64,000 bases of DNA, taken from contig CBDATG010000003.1 in NCBI GenBank assembly GCA_965200145.1, positions 248,001 to 312,000 on the forward strand, given 5' to 3'. Origin of the DNA: CBDATG01 sp965200145. Lineage in GTDB: Bacteria; Chloroflexota; Dehalococcoidia; Lucifugimonadales; Lucifugimonadaceae. This document shows, piece after piece, positions 1-8,770 of this stretch (positions within the stretch are counted from its first letter, which is position 1; each line of letters begins with the position of its first letter). The notes under the pieces were generated by a model. It saw nothing but the letters and a program-made list of their open reading frames with translations, was not told where the DNA came from and did not search any database. Made by a program: the position numbers and the translations under genes.

Positions 1-1897
1 CCCTGATCTCGTTTGAAACATTCCACGGACCCCGGAAGTCCAGGTACTGTAGATTCGACAAACCCGCGAAGTCACCAGACTCGAGACTCACCAACCTGCC
101 GTATATGGTCATCGATTGGACACGTAGCAGGTCGCCGGCGGTGACGACATCGCAGTGCGCAGGGTCGATCGCAGGCGGGTCGCCAGGACCAGGCGTCGTG
201 CCATGAGAAGATTGCCACGCTGACAGCGAGCCCCAGCTCGATGCCGTCACTGGCAAAGCACTCCACGCGCTCGGCGACGAATAAGCGGCAAGCATGATCC
301 GCCAGACGACCTCTCTCGTTCGACCAGTCAGCGTGTGTCCAGGACCACAGTTCGCCGTGACCTCGCGCGTGCCGCCCAGTGTTGGAACCTCACGGGTAGT
401 CGTCGGCGCCGTAGTGGACACGACCGTCGCCGTGGTCGGGAACAGCGCCTTCACCGCGTTAACCTCCGACTCGGGCATCGGGTTGTCGCCAATGTATAGC
501 GAGCGCGGACGCTGTAGCAGACCCAGGTTCGCACCAGACGTGAACTTCGGCAACCCATCGAACACATTCGCCGGCAACGACATCAGCTTGTTGTCGTTCA
601 GATTAAGGGTGCTTAAGCTTTGGAAACTCGAAAACAGACCCGCAGGCAAAGTCTCTAGAAGATTCTGATTCAAGCTGAGAAACGTTATGCGCGATATGCC
701 CGTGAACAAACCCGCAGGCAACGTAGTCAACCTGTTACCACGTAAGTAGATGTTTCGAAGCTCCGTCAACCCACTGAACAATCCCGCGGGAACCGATTCA
801 ATCAGGTTGTAATCAAGGTAGATGTAAGCGATACAGTTCGTCGGATCTGTCGGCATCGGAGACGGTCGCGGCCCACACGGACCGCCATTGAACACTGACT
901 CATCCACCGTCGTCAGCAAGTTGCCCGTGAACCAGATCGAACCACTCCACGCACTGGTCGACCAGGTCACACCGTCAAACACTCCCGACTGTAACCGCGT
1001 AAGCCTGTTGTTCTGGACGCGGATCGTCACAACACCAGACATCCCCGAAAACACGCCCGAAGGTAACTCCACGATACGGTTATCGCTAAGATACAACGAA
1101 GTCAGATTCGGATGGACCCCGAAGATGTTCGTTGGCAAGTCAGGATCAGGCCCAGAACCACCCGAGGTCAGAAGGTTCTCCCCCAAGTAGAGCCGCTCCA
1201 GCGTCGAGATCGGAGTCGCAAGCCAACCCAATCTGTCGGACGTAAGGAAGTTATCCTCAACGTTAATGGTGTCAAGCGCAGGCAAGCCTTGGAACAACGT
1301 CGCAGGCAGGTTCCGAATCTCATTGCCGGGCAAGTTGATCGTCTCCAGGGCGTTCAAGCTGCTGACACTGAAAACATCCGACGGCAATGTGCTGATCTCG
1401 TTGTTATGCAAGTAGAGAATCCGCAACGCACCGAGCCCGTTGAATGCACCGCTACGAATCGTTGACAGCTTGTTATCATGCAGGAAGAGTTGCGACATCG
1501 CTGTCAGACCAACGAATGCATCTACCGGAAGCTCAGTCAGCGAGTTGAAACGCAGGTCCAAACGCGTCACGCCACTCAACCCAGCGAAGTCGCGAGCACG
1601 CACCTGCGTCAATCCATCGCGCAAGAGCGAAAAGATGCCTGTGACATCCGCCAAGTCCGCAACATCCGTCACATCGCTACAAGTCTGTGACGCGGTCAGC
1701 GTGCCAGCCTCCTGCAGCTCTGCAACAATGACATTAACAACACCCTGCGTGCGCCCATGCAAAGGATTGCCACTCCCACAATCAGCAGCACCACTAATCC
1801 CCGCAACCTGCGCAGAAACCAGCCCCCGACCAGAATCCCCAGCCAGAGCAACAGCAACCACCGCCGCAACAACAACCAAGCCCTTCAATCCTGCCAT
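1..1897 (-). CDS. Secreted leucine-rich-repeat protein, 3' part outside the window
   Basis: One open frame runs on the minus strand from ATG at 1897 to the window edge (about 632 codons, no stop). The N-terminus is a hydrophobic signal peptide (begins MAGLKGLVVVAAVV, cleavage probably near residues 30-33). It is followed by a cap module with two cysteines (ADCGSG near residue 42, CSDV near 80) around a GRTxxVVxxIVxxL helix. About a dozen LRRs of the form LxxLxLxxNxLxxLPxxxF follow to about residue 480. A second cap module (NCGPGHTLTGRT, near 517) then starts another LRR block that continues off the edge. It is a paralogue of the LRR genes at 8.8 and 55.2 kb and is probably surface-exposed, with unknown ligand. 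The start codon lies inside an interspersed repeat, whose reverse strand gives an AGGAT next to the ATG. The C-terminus and any membrane anchor cannot be seen. Confidence 0.85.
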   Translation of the reverse strand, partial: MAGLKGLVVVAAVVAVALAGDSGRGLVSAQVAGISGAADCGSGNPLHGRTQGVVNVIVAELQEAGTLTASQTCSDVTDVADLADVTGIFSLLRDGLTQVRARDFAGLSGVTRLDLRFNSLTELPVDAFVGLTAMSQLFLHDNKLSTIRSGAFNGLGALRILYLHNNEISTLPSDVFSVSSLNALETINLPGNEIRNLPATLFQGLPALDTINVEDNFLTSDRLGWLATPISTLERLYLGENLLTSGGSGPDPDLPTNIFGVHPNLTSLYLSDNRIVELPSGVFSGMSGVVTIRVQNNRLTRLQSGVFDGVTWSTSAWSGSIWFTGNLLTTVDESVFNGGPCGPRPSPMPTDPTNCIAYIYLDYNLIESVPAGLFSGLTELRNIYLRGNRLTTLPAGLFTGISRITFLSLNQNLLETLPAGLFSSFQSLSTLNLNDNKLMSLPANVFDGLPKFTSGANLGLLQRPRSLYIGDNPMPESEVNAVKALFPTTATVVSTTAPTTTREVPTLGGTREVTANCGPGHTLTGRTREVVWRIMLAAYSSPSAWSALPVTASSWGSLSAWQSSHGTTPGPGDPPAIDPAHCDVVTAGDLLRVQSMTIYGRLVSLESGDFAGLSNLQYLDFRGPWNVSNEIR

Positions 1898-1918
1898 ATC
1901 CTGTCAATCCCTGTGAAT
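1888..1918 (+). repeat. Interspersed three-unit element, copy 1
   Basis: ATCCTGCC, ATATCCTGTC and AATCCCTGTGAAT in succession. It overlaps the start codon of the minus-strand LRR gene, which reads AGGATATGG through the element. Confidence 0.85.
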
Positions 1919-1997
1919 AGCTCCCACGCGCAATCAGCATAACACACCGCAACCCAATACGCGACACAACCCAAGAAAAAATCACACCAACACCAAC

Positions 1998-2027
1998 ATC
2001 CTAAATATCCTGCCTATCCCTGTGAAT
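1998..2027 (+). repeat. Interspersed three-unit element, copy 2
   Basis: Ends in ATCCCTGTGAAT. The minus-strand small membrane gene finishes inside it, taking its last codons (DSQG) and TAG stop from the element. Its 33 bases are essentially identical to copy 3, about 0.9 kb away. Confidence 0.85.
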
Positions 2028-2328
2028 CCCCCTCCTCCGCGTCGGCATCGTCGCGCGACCTCAGAGCCATGTCGCGCTCATACATGCCTCTCAGCGACTC
2101 GTCAATAACGCGCCAAATCTCAAGCATAGCCCTCCGATGTTCCCTTTCGCGCTCCTTGCGAATTCTCTCCATTCTCTCCTGCGAGCGGCGCTCCGCTTCC
2201 CGGTCACGAAACTTCCAGTACATGCGCGCAAGAGTAACCGCCACAAACGCTACTCCAGCCAGTGCCGCGATGCCGAAGGCCCAAGGGCCGGGATCTAGCG
2301 ACACCAGCCATTCGAACAGGCTTGACAA
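2014..2328 (-). CDS. Small single-pass membrane protein with charged coiled-coil tail
   Basis: 104 residues, TTG start 8 nt after the stop of the upstream small gene, so probably translated with it. Residues about 16-36 form one hydrophobic helix (GIAALAGVAFVAVTLARMYW). The rest is very rich in Arg and Glu (EAERRSQERMERIRKERERE) and should be a cytoplasmic coiled coil, ending in an acidic DDADAEEGD tail. No family is recognised. Position and spacing suggest it partners the two paralogous small proteins encoded just upstream. The stop codon is contributed by an interspersed repeat. Confidence 0.6.
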   Translation of the reverse strand: MSSLFEWLVSLDPGPWAFGIAALAGVAFVAVTLARMYWKFRDREAERRSQERMERIRKEREREHRRAMLEIWRVIDESLRGMYERDMALRSRDDADAEEGDSQG

Positions 2329-2336
2329 CCGTAAAC

Positions 2337-2525
2337 CTAAGTCGCGCCGTTGGACGAATGACCATCAACTTGGCCACGTTCCAGCAACTGTTCGCCCGAC
2401 TTCCTGAGGAACTCCACAACCTCCTCGCCCGTCTCAAACTCACCACTCAAGTTGACAACGAGGTGTTTCGTGCCATCAGAAGTCTCGCCGACCGCCATCT
2501 GGATATCTGGTAGCGTCATCTCCAT
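2337..2525 (-). CDS. Small protein, paralogue of the 2625-2855 gene
   Basis: 62 residues. A strong Shine-Dalgarno (AGGAGGA, 8 nt before ATG at 2525) supports it as a real gene. The core (IQMAVGETSDGTKHLVVNLS, then GEFETGEEVVEFLRKSG) aligns with FRFAIEETPRGTKNVVMNIS and GAFRTDAEMRAFMREHG of the neighbouring gene. That pattern predicts two beta strands and one helix. No known family is recognised and function is unknown. It sits between its paralogue and a small membrane-protein gene in one short operon. Confidence 0.65.
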   Translation of the reverse strand: MEMTLPDIQMAVGETSDGTKHLVVNLSGEFETGEEVVEFLRKSGEQLLERGQVDGHSSNGAT

Positions 2526-2624
2526 ATCAATAATCCTCCTAGTCGCTCATCACCCACAACGGCACGCGGCCGTCTCGCTCAACCATGTCGATCCGGCCAA
2601 GGCACCACAGACTCTAACATACCA

Positions 2625-2855
2625 TCAACCAGCAACTGCCACTGGATCAACGCGCCCCGACCCTTGCTTTGATTTGGCGCGTATCGATTCCGCAAGACTA
2701 TCCGCGTGCCAGATTAGCCGTTGACCATGCTCCCGCATGAATGCGCGCATCTCCGCATCAGTCCGAAACGCGCCGCTGATGTTCATGACAACGTTCTTCG
2801 TGCCGCGCGGCGTCTCCTCTATCGCAAACCGGAAATGTGGGTCCAAAGACTGCAT
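2625..2855 (-). CDS. Small protein, paralogue of the 2337-2525 gene
   Basis: 76 residues, ATG at 2855 preceded by AGGAG at a 6-nt spacing. It shares the EETxxGTKxxVxNxSGxF core and the following helix with the next gene downstream, then has an extra basic C-terminal segment (SIRAKSKQGSGRVDPVAVAG). The two genes are 99 nt apart and look like a tandem duplication that has diverged. No family is recognised. It probably starts the three-gene unit running to 2014. Confidence 0.65.
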   Translation of the reverse strand: MQSLDPHFRFAIEETPRGTKNVVMNISGAFRTDAEMRAFMREHGQRLIWHADSLAESIRAKSKQGSGRVDPVAVAG

Positions 2856-2890
2856 CGCTCGCTCCTACAACTTCAATCTAAGACAATTCT

Positions 2891-2920
2891 ATCCTAAATA
2901 TCCTGCCTATCCCTGTGAAT
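2891..2920 (+). repeat. Interspersed three-unit element, copy 3
   Basis: Lies in the 72-nt gap between livM and the small-gene operon. Same sequence as copy 2. Confidence 0.85.
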
Positions 2921-2927
2921 CCCAACC

Positions 2928-3899
2928 CTAAGTCCGCGTCCGCGTCTCCGGAACGATACCAGCAGGCCGCAACATAAGCACCGCAACGATCATCACGCCA
3001 ACCACGATGAGACGCATGTTCGGGTCGCTAAGGAATCCCGGCAGGAACTGCGAACTGCCGATAACCGCCCACAGCACAGCCGCACCAAGTATCGCACCGC
3101 GGTGATTACCGCTACCGCCGATTATCAGCATCGCCCACACAACGAACGTCGCGATGAACGGCTCGAACGTCATCGGCGTGATCGAGTGCCGCGCGAACGC
3201 ATACAGCGCACCGCCGACGCCCATGATCGCGGCACCGAACGCGAACGCCTGCAACTTGAAGCGGAACACGTTCTTGCCCACCACCTCTACTGTGTCCTCA
3301 TTCTCACGGATCGCCAGCAACACGCGCCCCCACGGTGCCGCGGCGAGACGTTGCGCTATCAGATACACCAACAGCAATATCGCAAGCACCACTGGAAGGA
3401 AAATCACATCGTAGTAGCGCGGGTCAACTATGTTGTCCAGCACGCGCGGAATGCCCGGCAAGCCGCGCGTGCCATCCGCAAGCCACGCCTCATTCGTGAA
3501 CACTAGACGCACTGCCTCGCCCAAGCCCAACGTCGCGATGGCAAGGTAATCCTCACGCAGACGTATCGTCACGACCCCGATCAGGTATGCCAATATCGCG
3601 CACGAGATGGCAGCCGCAAGCAGCACTATCGGGAACCACAGGTCTATACCGATGCTCTCAACGCCCAGGATGCGCGCCAAGTCGCCGCCGAACTTGTACG
3701 CATGGAACAGGTCAGGATCCGGCGGCGGGATCGACAGGAGCGCAGCCACATAGGCGCCCAGCGCAAAGAACGCCGCCACACCGACGTTGAACAAGCCCGT
3801 ATGTCCGTAGTGAACATTCAGGCCAATCGTGATGACAGCATACACCCCGGCGATCAGCGCAAGGTTCGCCACATAGAGCATTATCCCTGTCAGGTCCAT
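2928..3899 (-). CDS. livM: Branched-chain amino-acid-type ABC transporter permease LivM
   Basis: 323 residues with 8-10 hydrophobic segments. The family hallmarks are present: GLNVHYGHTGLFNVGVAAFF near residues 26-45, RLREDYLAIATLGLGEAVRL in the central cytoplasmic loop, and MLIIGGSGNHRGAILGA toward the C-terminus. It forms the heteromeric inner-membrane channel with LivH, energised by LivG and LivF. It is the last gene of livG-F-H-M, 18 nt after livH. Substrate cannot be read from the permease; relatives carry branched-chain amino acids, amides or urea. No binding-protein gene accompanies the operon. Confidence 0.93.
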   Translation of the reverse strand: MDLTGIMLYVANLALIAGVYAVITIGLNVHYGHTGLFNVGVAAFFALGAYVAALLSIPPPDPDLFHAYKFGGDLARILGVESIGIDLWFPIVLLAAAISCAILAYLIGVVTIRLREDYLAIATLGLGEAVRLVFTNEAWLADGTRGLPGIPRVLDNIVDPRYYDVIFLPVVLAILLLVYLIAQRLAAAPWGRVLLAIRENEDTVEVVGKNVFRFKLQAFAFGAAIMGVGGALYAFARHSITPMTFEPFIATFVVWAMLIIGGSGNHRGAILGAAVLWAVIGSSQFLPGFLSDPNMRLIVVGVMIVAVLMLRPAGIVPETRTRT

Positions 3900-3917
3900 A
3901 TCGTCGTCCCCGCGCCT

Positions 3918-4979
3918 CTATACCCTGCTCGCCCCGAACAGACCGCGCGGCCGCACCAGCAGCATCACGATTATCGCTCCAAAGAACACCGCCGGCTTGT
4001 ACGTCGGATCTAGCCACTCCGTAGACACCTCGCCTATCACACCGATCAGCATTGCCCCCGCGAAAGCACCGTAAGGGTTGCCGATGCCACCTGCTACCAC
4101 TGCCGCAAACATCGGGATCATCAGCTTCCAGCCCGATATCGTCAGCAGCTGACCCTGACCCGCCGCGAACAGAATGCCCGCCGCACCTGCCGTAGCGCCT
4201 GCTATCGCCCAGGTCAGCATGTGCGTCCGCTCAACATTGATACCCGATATCGCAGCCAGATCCTCGTTATCGGCAGCCGCACGCATCGCCTTGCCGGCCT
4301 TGGTCAAGTTCAGGAACAGGTACAGCACCAACGTCAGCACGACCGCCGCACCGAACACGAAGATCATGTCGGGAGGCACAAGCACCGTCGTGTCCAGGAA
4401 CTCCACATCCCAGCGCAGGAACTTCTTCGACTCGCGCGGATAGTTCTGGATCTCAGTGCCCCAGATGTACTGCACCAGACCACGCAACGCTATCGCCACG
4501 CCGAGCGACGCCAGCGTGATAACCCCTAGCTGCGCCGCCTTCAGGCGCAAACGACGATAAACAAACCTGTCTACCAACACTGATCCAAGCGCGACTACTG
4601 CCATGCCGATTGGCAGGGCGATGAAGAGAGTGTACGGGAACGTGAACATGCCGACAGAGTTCATCGACCACGTCTCCGGCAACCACGTAACCATAACCGC
4701 AAGCGCAACGAACGCAGCCGCCGTCATCGTATCGCCATGTGCAATGTTCGGGAAGTGCATGTTGCCATACACCAGCGACAGACCAACCGCACCGAGCGCG
4801 TACACGCCACCGATCAGCAACCCGATCACCGTCAGATCCAACCGCGTGACCAACACCCAAGCCGCCACGGCTGATATCAGCGCAACGATGACCCACACGA
4901 TCCCACGCGCGCCACGCTCCCCGACGCGTGACACGACAGCGTCGCGGACGGTATGCGTATTGATGCCCAGCATCTCCAT
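3918..4979 (-). CDS. livH: Branched-chain amino-acid-type ABC transporter permease LivH
   Basis: 353 residues, longer than typical LivH (about 290-310) because of an N-terminal extension with an extra hydrophobic segment (GIVWVIVALISAVAAWVL). The family core starts near residue 52 with LIGGVYALGAVGLSLVYGNM and FPNIAHGD. AMRAAADNEDLAAISGINVE and VVAGGIGNPYGAFAGAMLIG are the conserved loops that contact the ATPases. Its start codon overlaps the livF stop (TAATG), indicating translational coupling. It pairs with LivM as the membrane channel. Confidence 0.93.
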   Translation of the reverse strand: MEMLGINTHTVRDAVVSRVGERGARGIVWVIVALISAVAAWVLVTRLDLTVIGLLIGGVYALGAVGLSLVYGNMHFPNIAHGDTMTAAAFVALAVMVTWLPETWSMNSVGMFTFPYTLFIALPIGMAVVALGSVLVDRFVYRRLRLKAAQLGVITLASLGVAIALRGLVQYIWGTEIQNYPRESKKFLRWDVEFLDTTVLVPPDMIFVFGAAVVLTLVLYLFLNLTKAGKAMRAAADNEDLAAISGINVERTHMLTWAIAGATAGAAGILFAAGQGQLLTISGWKLMIPMFAAVVAGGIGNPYGAFAGAMLIGVIGEVSTEWLDPTYKPAVFFGAIIVMLLVRPRGLFGASRV

Positions 4980-5821
4980 TACCGCGACTCCCCTCGCCGA
5001 TCGCGTGAATCCGCATCGGGTTCCAGCCCACCAACAACCGATGGCGCACCATCATCGTCATCATCATCCGCCGAGTAATCCTCCAACTCAGCACCGGTGC
5101 CAGACGTGTTTGACAGACCCAAGAACACCTTGCCAATGTCCGGATTCTCTAACAACGCATCAGCCGAATCCTCGAAGTAGTTGCGGCCTCTTGCAAGCAC
5201 ATAGGCGCGATCACTGCGCTTCAACGCCTTCACTGCATTCTGCTCAACAAGCAGTATCGATACGCCGCGCTCATTGATCTCCGACACACGCGTCAGCACC
5301 TGGTCAACTATCTGCGGCGCGAGCCCAGCCGTCGGTTCGTCCAACAGCAACACCTGCGGGTCCGTCACCAGAGCCCGTGCCAGCGCAAGCATCTGACGCT
5401 GACCACCTGACAGATGGCCTGCCTTACTACCCCAACGCTCATCCAACACCGGAAACAACTCGCGCATCTCGTTCACGCGACCTCCGATGTTACCCGACAT
5501 CGAGTATGCGCCCATCTCAACGTTCTCTCGCACCGTAAGCGTCGGAAACACATTAGCAGCCTGTGGAACATAACCGATACCCAGCTGCACAAGGCGGTCG
5601 GTTCCCAGACCTGTAGTCGCCACTCCGTTCAGCGATATTGAGCCGCCCTCTATCTGCGTCAAGCCGAAGATCGACTTGATTACCGTCGACTTCCCGCTAC
5701 CGTTAGGACCGATTATCGTAACCAGCTCGCCCGCGCGCACCTGCATCGTGATGCCGCGCACTATCAGCGTCGCACCATAGCTCGCATCCAAGCCCTGAAC
5801 GTCCAGCACTACGTCACTCAT
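4979..5821 (-). CDS. livF: ABC transporter ATP-binding protein LivF
   Basis: 280 residues. Walker A GPNGSGKST near residue 39, signature LSGGQRQMLALARAL near 138, Walker B VLLLDEPTAGLAPQ, and the H-loop region LLVEQNAVKAL. The family normally ends near residue 235-240. Here a tail of about 40 residues follows, very acidic (EDYSADDDDDDGAPS) and then basic (DRRGESR), which is unusual. The start overlaps the livG stop (ATGA) and the stop overlaps the livH start, so all four genes form one operon. It provides ATP hydrolysis on the cytoplasmic side. Confidence 0.93.
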   Translation of the reverse strand: MSDVVLDVQGLDASYGATLIVRGITMQVRAGELVTIIGPNGSGKSTVIKSIFGLTQIEGGSISLNGVATTGLGTDRLVQLGIGYVPQAANVFPTLTVRENVEMGAYSMSGNIGGRVNEMRELFPVLDERWGSKAGHLSGGQRQMLALARALVTDPQVLLLDEPTAGLAPQIVDQVLTRVSEINERGVSILLVEQNAVKALKRSDRAYVLARGRNYFEDSADALLENPDIGKVFLGLSNTSGTGAELEDYSADDDDDDGAPSVVGGLEPDADSRDRRGESR

Positions 5822-6648
5822 GCCTCTACGCCTCCCAGATACGCATCCAACACACGCGCATCATGCCGAACCTCATCCGGACTGCCTGCCGCAATCACCT
5901 TGCCTTGCGCTAGCACTATCACCTTGTCGCAGATATCCATGATCAACGGAACATCATGCTCTACGATTACGAACGTTATCCCACGATCATCGCGCAACTG
6001 GCGGATAGTATCGGCGATAGACCGCATCAGCGTAGGGTTAACACCAGCCGCCGGCTCGTCAAGCAACACCAGCTGCGGATCCGCCATCAGCGTGCGCCCC
6101 AGCTCCAGCAGCTTCTTCTGCCCTGTAGACAGGTTCGCAGCCAGCTCATCTGCCACATGGTCAAGCTTCAGCAGCTTCAATGTCGACCACGCGCGCATCC
6201 TGACCGCACGCTCCTGCACCTTCACGCGGCGATGCCAAACCAACGGCGCCCACATCGTCTCGCCAACCTGATTCTCCGGCACCAGAGCCAGATTCTCAAG
6301 CGTAGTCATACGTCCCAACTCGCCCGGTATCTGAAACGTCCTAGCAATACCGAGACGCGCCACCGAATGGGGCGGAATGCCATCAATGCGACGACCATCG
6401 AAGTGGATGCTCCCAGACTGCAAAGGCGCAATATCCGTGATCAGATTGAACAGCGTCGACTTCCCCGCACCGTTCGGACCGATCAGCCCAGTAACAGAGC
6501 CGCGCTCAACCTCGAAGGAGCAGTGATCGACCGCCACGACTCCGCCAAACGCGCAGTAGGCATTCTCAACTTTCAATATCGTGTCAGACACAGTAACAAT
6601 ATGTAACACGGGTAACGTAACAGCGGGACCAGCCATGTCAGCCGGCAT
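5818..6648 (-). CDS. livG: ABC transporter ATP-binding protein LivG
   Basis: 276 residues if started at ATG 6648. Homology begins at ILKVENAYCAFGG, so ATG 6636 or GTG 6591 are also possible; none has a clear SD. Walker A GPNGAGKST near residue 57, signature LSTGQKKLLELGR, Walker B LVLLDEPAAGVNP and H-loop FVIVEHDVPLIMDICD. The insertion between Walker A and signature (GIARTFQIPGELGRMTTLEN) is typical of LivG rather than LivF. First gene of the operon, divergent from the D-xylonate dehydratase gene. Confidence 0.92.
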   Translation of the reverse strand: MPADMAGPAVTLPVLHIVTVSDTILKVENAYCAFGGVVAVDHCSFEVERGSVTGLIGPNGAGKSTLFNLITDIAPLQSGSIHFDGRRIDGIPPHSVARLGIARTFQIPGELGRMTTLENLALVPENQVGETMWAPLVWHRRVKVQERAVRMRAWSTLKLLKLDHVADELAANLSTGQKKLLELGRTLMADPQLVLLDEPAAGVNPTLMRSIADTIRQLRDDRGITFVIVEHDVPLIMDICDKVIVLAQGKVIAAGSPDEVRHDARVLDAYLGGVEA

Positions 6649-6739
6649 CCGCGCTGATATCTATACTTTTCGCATAAATCATAACCGACAACAACCCAAC
6701 GCGGAAACAACGCACCACTCAATAACGGGAGGTCCACAA
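6592..6739. promoter_or_regulatory. Divergent control region between livG and the dehydratase gene
   Basis: About 90-150 bp separate the two divergent starts, so promoters for both must lie here. An AT-rich patch at 6658-6680 contains TATACT on the plus strand and TATAGA on the minus strand, either of which could be a -10 element. No convincing -35 was found. The dehydratase ATG at 6740 has a good SD (GGGAGG, 6729-6732 region). A shared regulator site is likely but no clear operator was identified. Confidence 0.4.
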
Positions 6740-8770
6740 ATGTCAACCAAAGCTCGCAGACGATCGTCCGCTCGCAACGGCGCACCAGTCCTGACTCCCA
6801 GCGACGTGCTCGGCGACAACGGAAACCCAGCATCCCGAGAAATACGCACTCATGCACCCGGTCCGACCGGCGCATTGCCGTTCACTGCCGAGTTCCTAAC
6901 CGACAGCCCTAGCGGCGACCACTTCGGAATGACGCAGAACGCCGGAATGGGATGGAACCCTGCAGAACTCACTCGACCGCAATACATCATCCTATCTACT
7001 GCTGGCGGCATTCGCGAACCCGACGGCTCACCCGTCGCGCTAGGGTTGCACACCGGACACTTTGAACTCTCAACAATGGTCGCCGCCGCATCTGAGGAGT
7101 TCCGTAACCTCAAGACTCTGCCGTTCGCTACTTTCTGCTCCGACCCTTGCGACGGACGAACTCAGGGAACTACAGGCATGATGGACTCATTGCCGTATCG
7201 CAACGACGCGGCAGTTGTCTTGCGCCGACAAGCGCGATCACTGCCGACAGCACGCGGCGTAATGGGTGTCGCATCGTGCGACAAGGGATTGCCTGCCATG
7301 ATGATGGCACTGGCAGGACTGCACGACAAGCCCGTCGTCATAGTACCCGGCGGCGTGACACTCGCACCCGAATCGGGCGAAGACGCTGGCATGATCCAAT
7401 CCATCGGCGCACGATTCGCTCAAGGAGAGGTCACACTGGAGTACGCCCAAGACGTAGGTTGCAGAGCTTGCGCCTCACCCGGCGGCGGATGCCAGTTCCT
7501 AGGCACAGCAGGCACCTCGCAGGTAGTCGCAGAAGCTCTGGGCCTCGCAATCACCCACGCCGCGCTATCGCCATCCGGCACTCCCGCATGGATGGATGTC
7601 GCTGTCAGGTCTGCACGCGCACTCGTTATGTCAGAAGCCAACGGACTGACAAGCCACGACATACTCACCGATGCCGCTTTCGAGAATGCGATGGTAGTAC
7701 ACGCTGCATGCGGCGGCTCAACCAACCTGCTGCTGCACACTCCCGCCATAGCACACGCCGCAGGCAGGCGACGCATGGACGTTGACGACTGGCGGCGCGT
7801 AAACGCCGAGGTCCCGCGCATCGTAGACGTCCTACCCAACGGGCCTGTCGGACACCCTACCGCGCAGCTCTACGCCGCAGGCGGCGTGCCAGAGGTGATG
7901 CTACACCTGCGAACGCTAGGACTCATCGACACATCCGTAATGACCGCAACTGGCCAGAACCTAGACGCCAACCTGGACTGGTGGGAGCAGTCAGAGCGCA
8001 GACACGAAGTACGCACGTTCCTGCGCGACAACGACAACGTCAACCCCGACGACATCATCATGTCGCCCGATCGCGCCCGCAAGCGCGGATTGACCAGCAC
8101 CGTGACATTCCCAAGCGGAAACCTCGCACCCGCAGGCTCTGTCATAAAGAGCACCGCAATCGACCCAACCGTAGTAGACGATGATGGCGTGTATCGCAAC
8201 CGCGGCACCGCACGCGTCTTCATCTCCGAACGCGATGCCATTCGCGCCATAAAGTCCACCGATGATGACTACAAGATCAAGGCCGGACACATCATGGTGC
8301 TAACCTGTGGCGGGCCGCTAGGCACCGGTATGGAAGAGGTCTACCAGATCACCGCCGCGCTCAAGCACCTCTCATACGGCAAACACGTCGCCCTGATCAC
8401 CGATTCCCGCTTCTCCGGCGTCTCAACCGGCGCGTGCATCGGACACGTCGGTCCGGAAGCTCTGGCAGGCGGTCCAATCGGCAAAGTCAGAGACGGCGAC
8501 ATGGTCGAAATAATCATCGACCGCGACAACTTGGTCGGCTCGATAGACCTAGTAGGCAACGGCGACGACTTCCAAGGCGCAGACTGGGGCAAGACAGAGT
8601 TAGCAAGCCGTCCGGTCCCAGACGACCTGGCACCGCACCCGCAGCTACCAGACGACACAAAACTATGGGCCGCCCTGCAAGCCGCAAGCGGAGGAATATG
8701 GGGCGGCTGCGTCTACGACGTAGACTCCATAGTAGAACTAACAAGGATGTCGCAGGATAGACCAGGATAG
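6740..8770 (+). CDS. D-xylonate dehydratase, YjhG/YagF family (IlvD/Edd superfamily)
   Basis: 676 residues from ATG 6740, chosen because GGGAGG precedes it and family similarity begins just after; an upstream ATG at 6581 lacks these. It follows the E. coli YagF/YjhG pattern closely: PSGDHFGMTQNAGMGWN, SDPCDGR, DSLPYRNDAAVVLRR, ASCDKGLPAMMMALAG, CRACASPGGGCQFLGTAG, HAACGGSTNLLLH and ITDSRFSGVSTGACIGH. These cysteines are the expected iron-sulfur ligands. The 650-680-residue length also fits YagF/YjhG rather than the 560-residue IlvD. Predicted reaction: dehydration of D-xylonate to 2-keto-3-deoxy-D-xylonate. Its final codons (MSQDRPG) are encoded by a degenerate interspersed repeat. It abuts the convergent LRR gene. 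Confidence 0.9.
   Translation: MSTKARRRSSARNGAPVLTPSDVLGDNGNPASREIRTHAPGPTGALPFTAEFLTDSPSGDHFGMTQNAGMGWNPAELTRPQYIILSTAGGIREPDGSPVALGLHTGHFELSTMVAAASEEFRNLKTLPFATFCSDPCDGRTQGTTGMMDSLPYRNDAAVVLRRQARSLPTARGVMGVASCDKGLPAMMMALAGLHDKPVVIVPGGVTLAPESGEDAGMIQSIGARFAQGEVTLEYAQDVGCRACASPGGGCQFLGTAGTSQVVAEALGLAITHAALSPSGTPAWMDVAVRSARALVMSEANGLTSHDILTDAAFENAMVVHAACGGSTNLLLHTPAIAHAAGRRRMDVDDWRRVNAEVPRIVDVLPNGPVGHPTAQLYAAGGVPEVMLHLRTLGLIDTSVMTATGQNLDANLDWWEQSERRHEVRTFLRDNDNVNPDDIIMSPDRARKRGLTSTVTFPSGNLAPAGSVIKSTAIDPTVVDDDGVYRNRGTARVFISERDAIRAIKSTDDDYKIKAGHIMVLTCGGPLGTGMEEVYQITAALKHLSYGKHVALITDSRFSGVSTGACIGHVGPEALAGGPIGKVRDGDMVEIIIDRDNLVGSIDLVGNGDDFQGADWGKTELASRPVPDDLAPHPQLPDDTKLWAALQAASGGIWGGCVYDVDSIVELTRMSQDRPG

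Noticed and set aside
6740..8770. Annotation as dihydroxy-acid dehydratase (IlvD) of branched-chain amino-acid synthesis
   Set aside because: Length and the motif series throughout follow YagF/YjhG-type xylonate dehydratases, despite the neighbouring branched-chain-type transporter.
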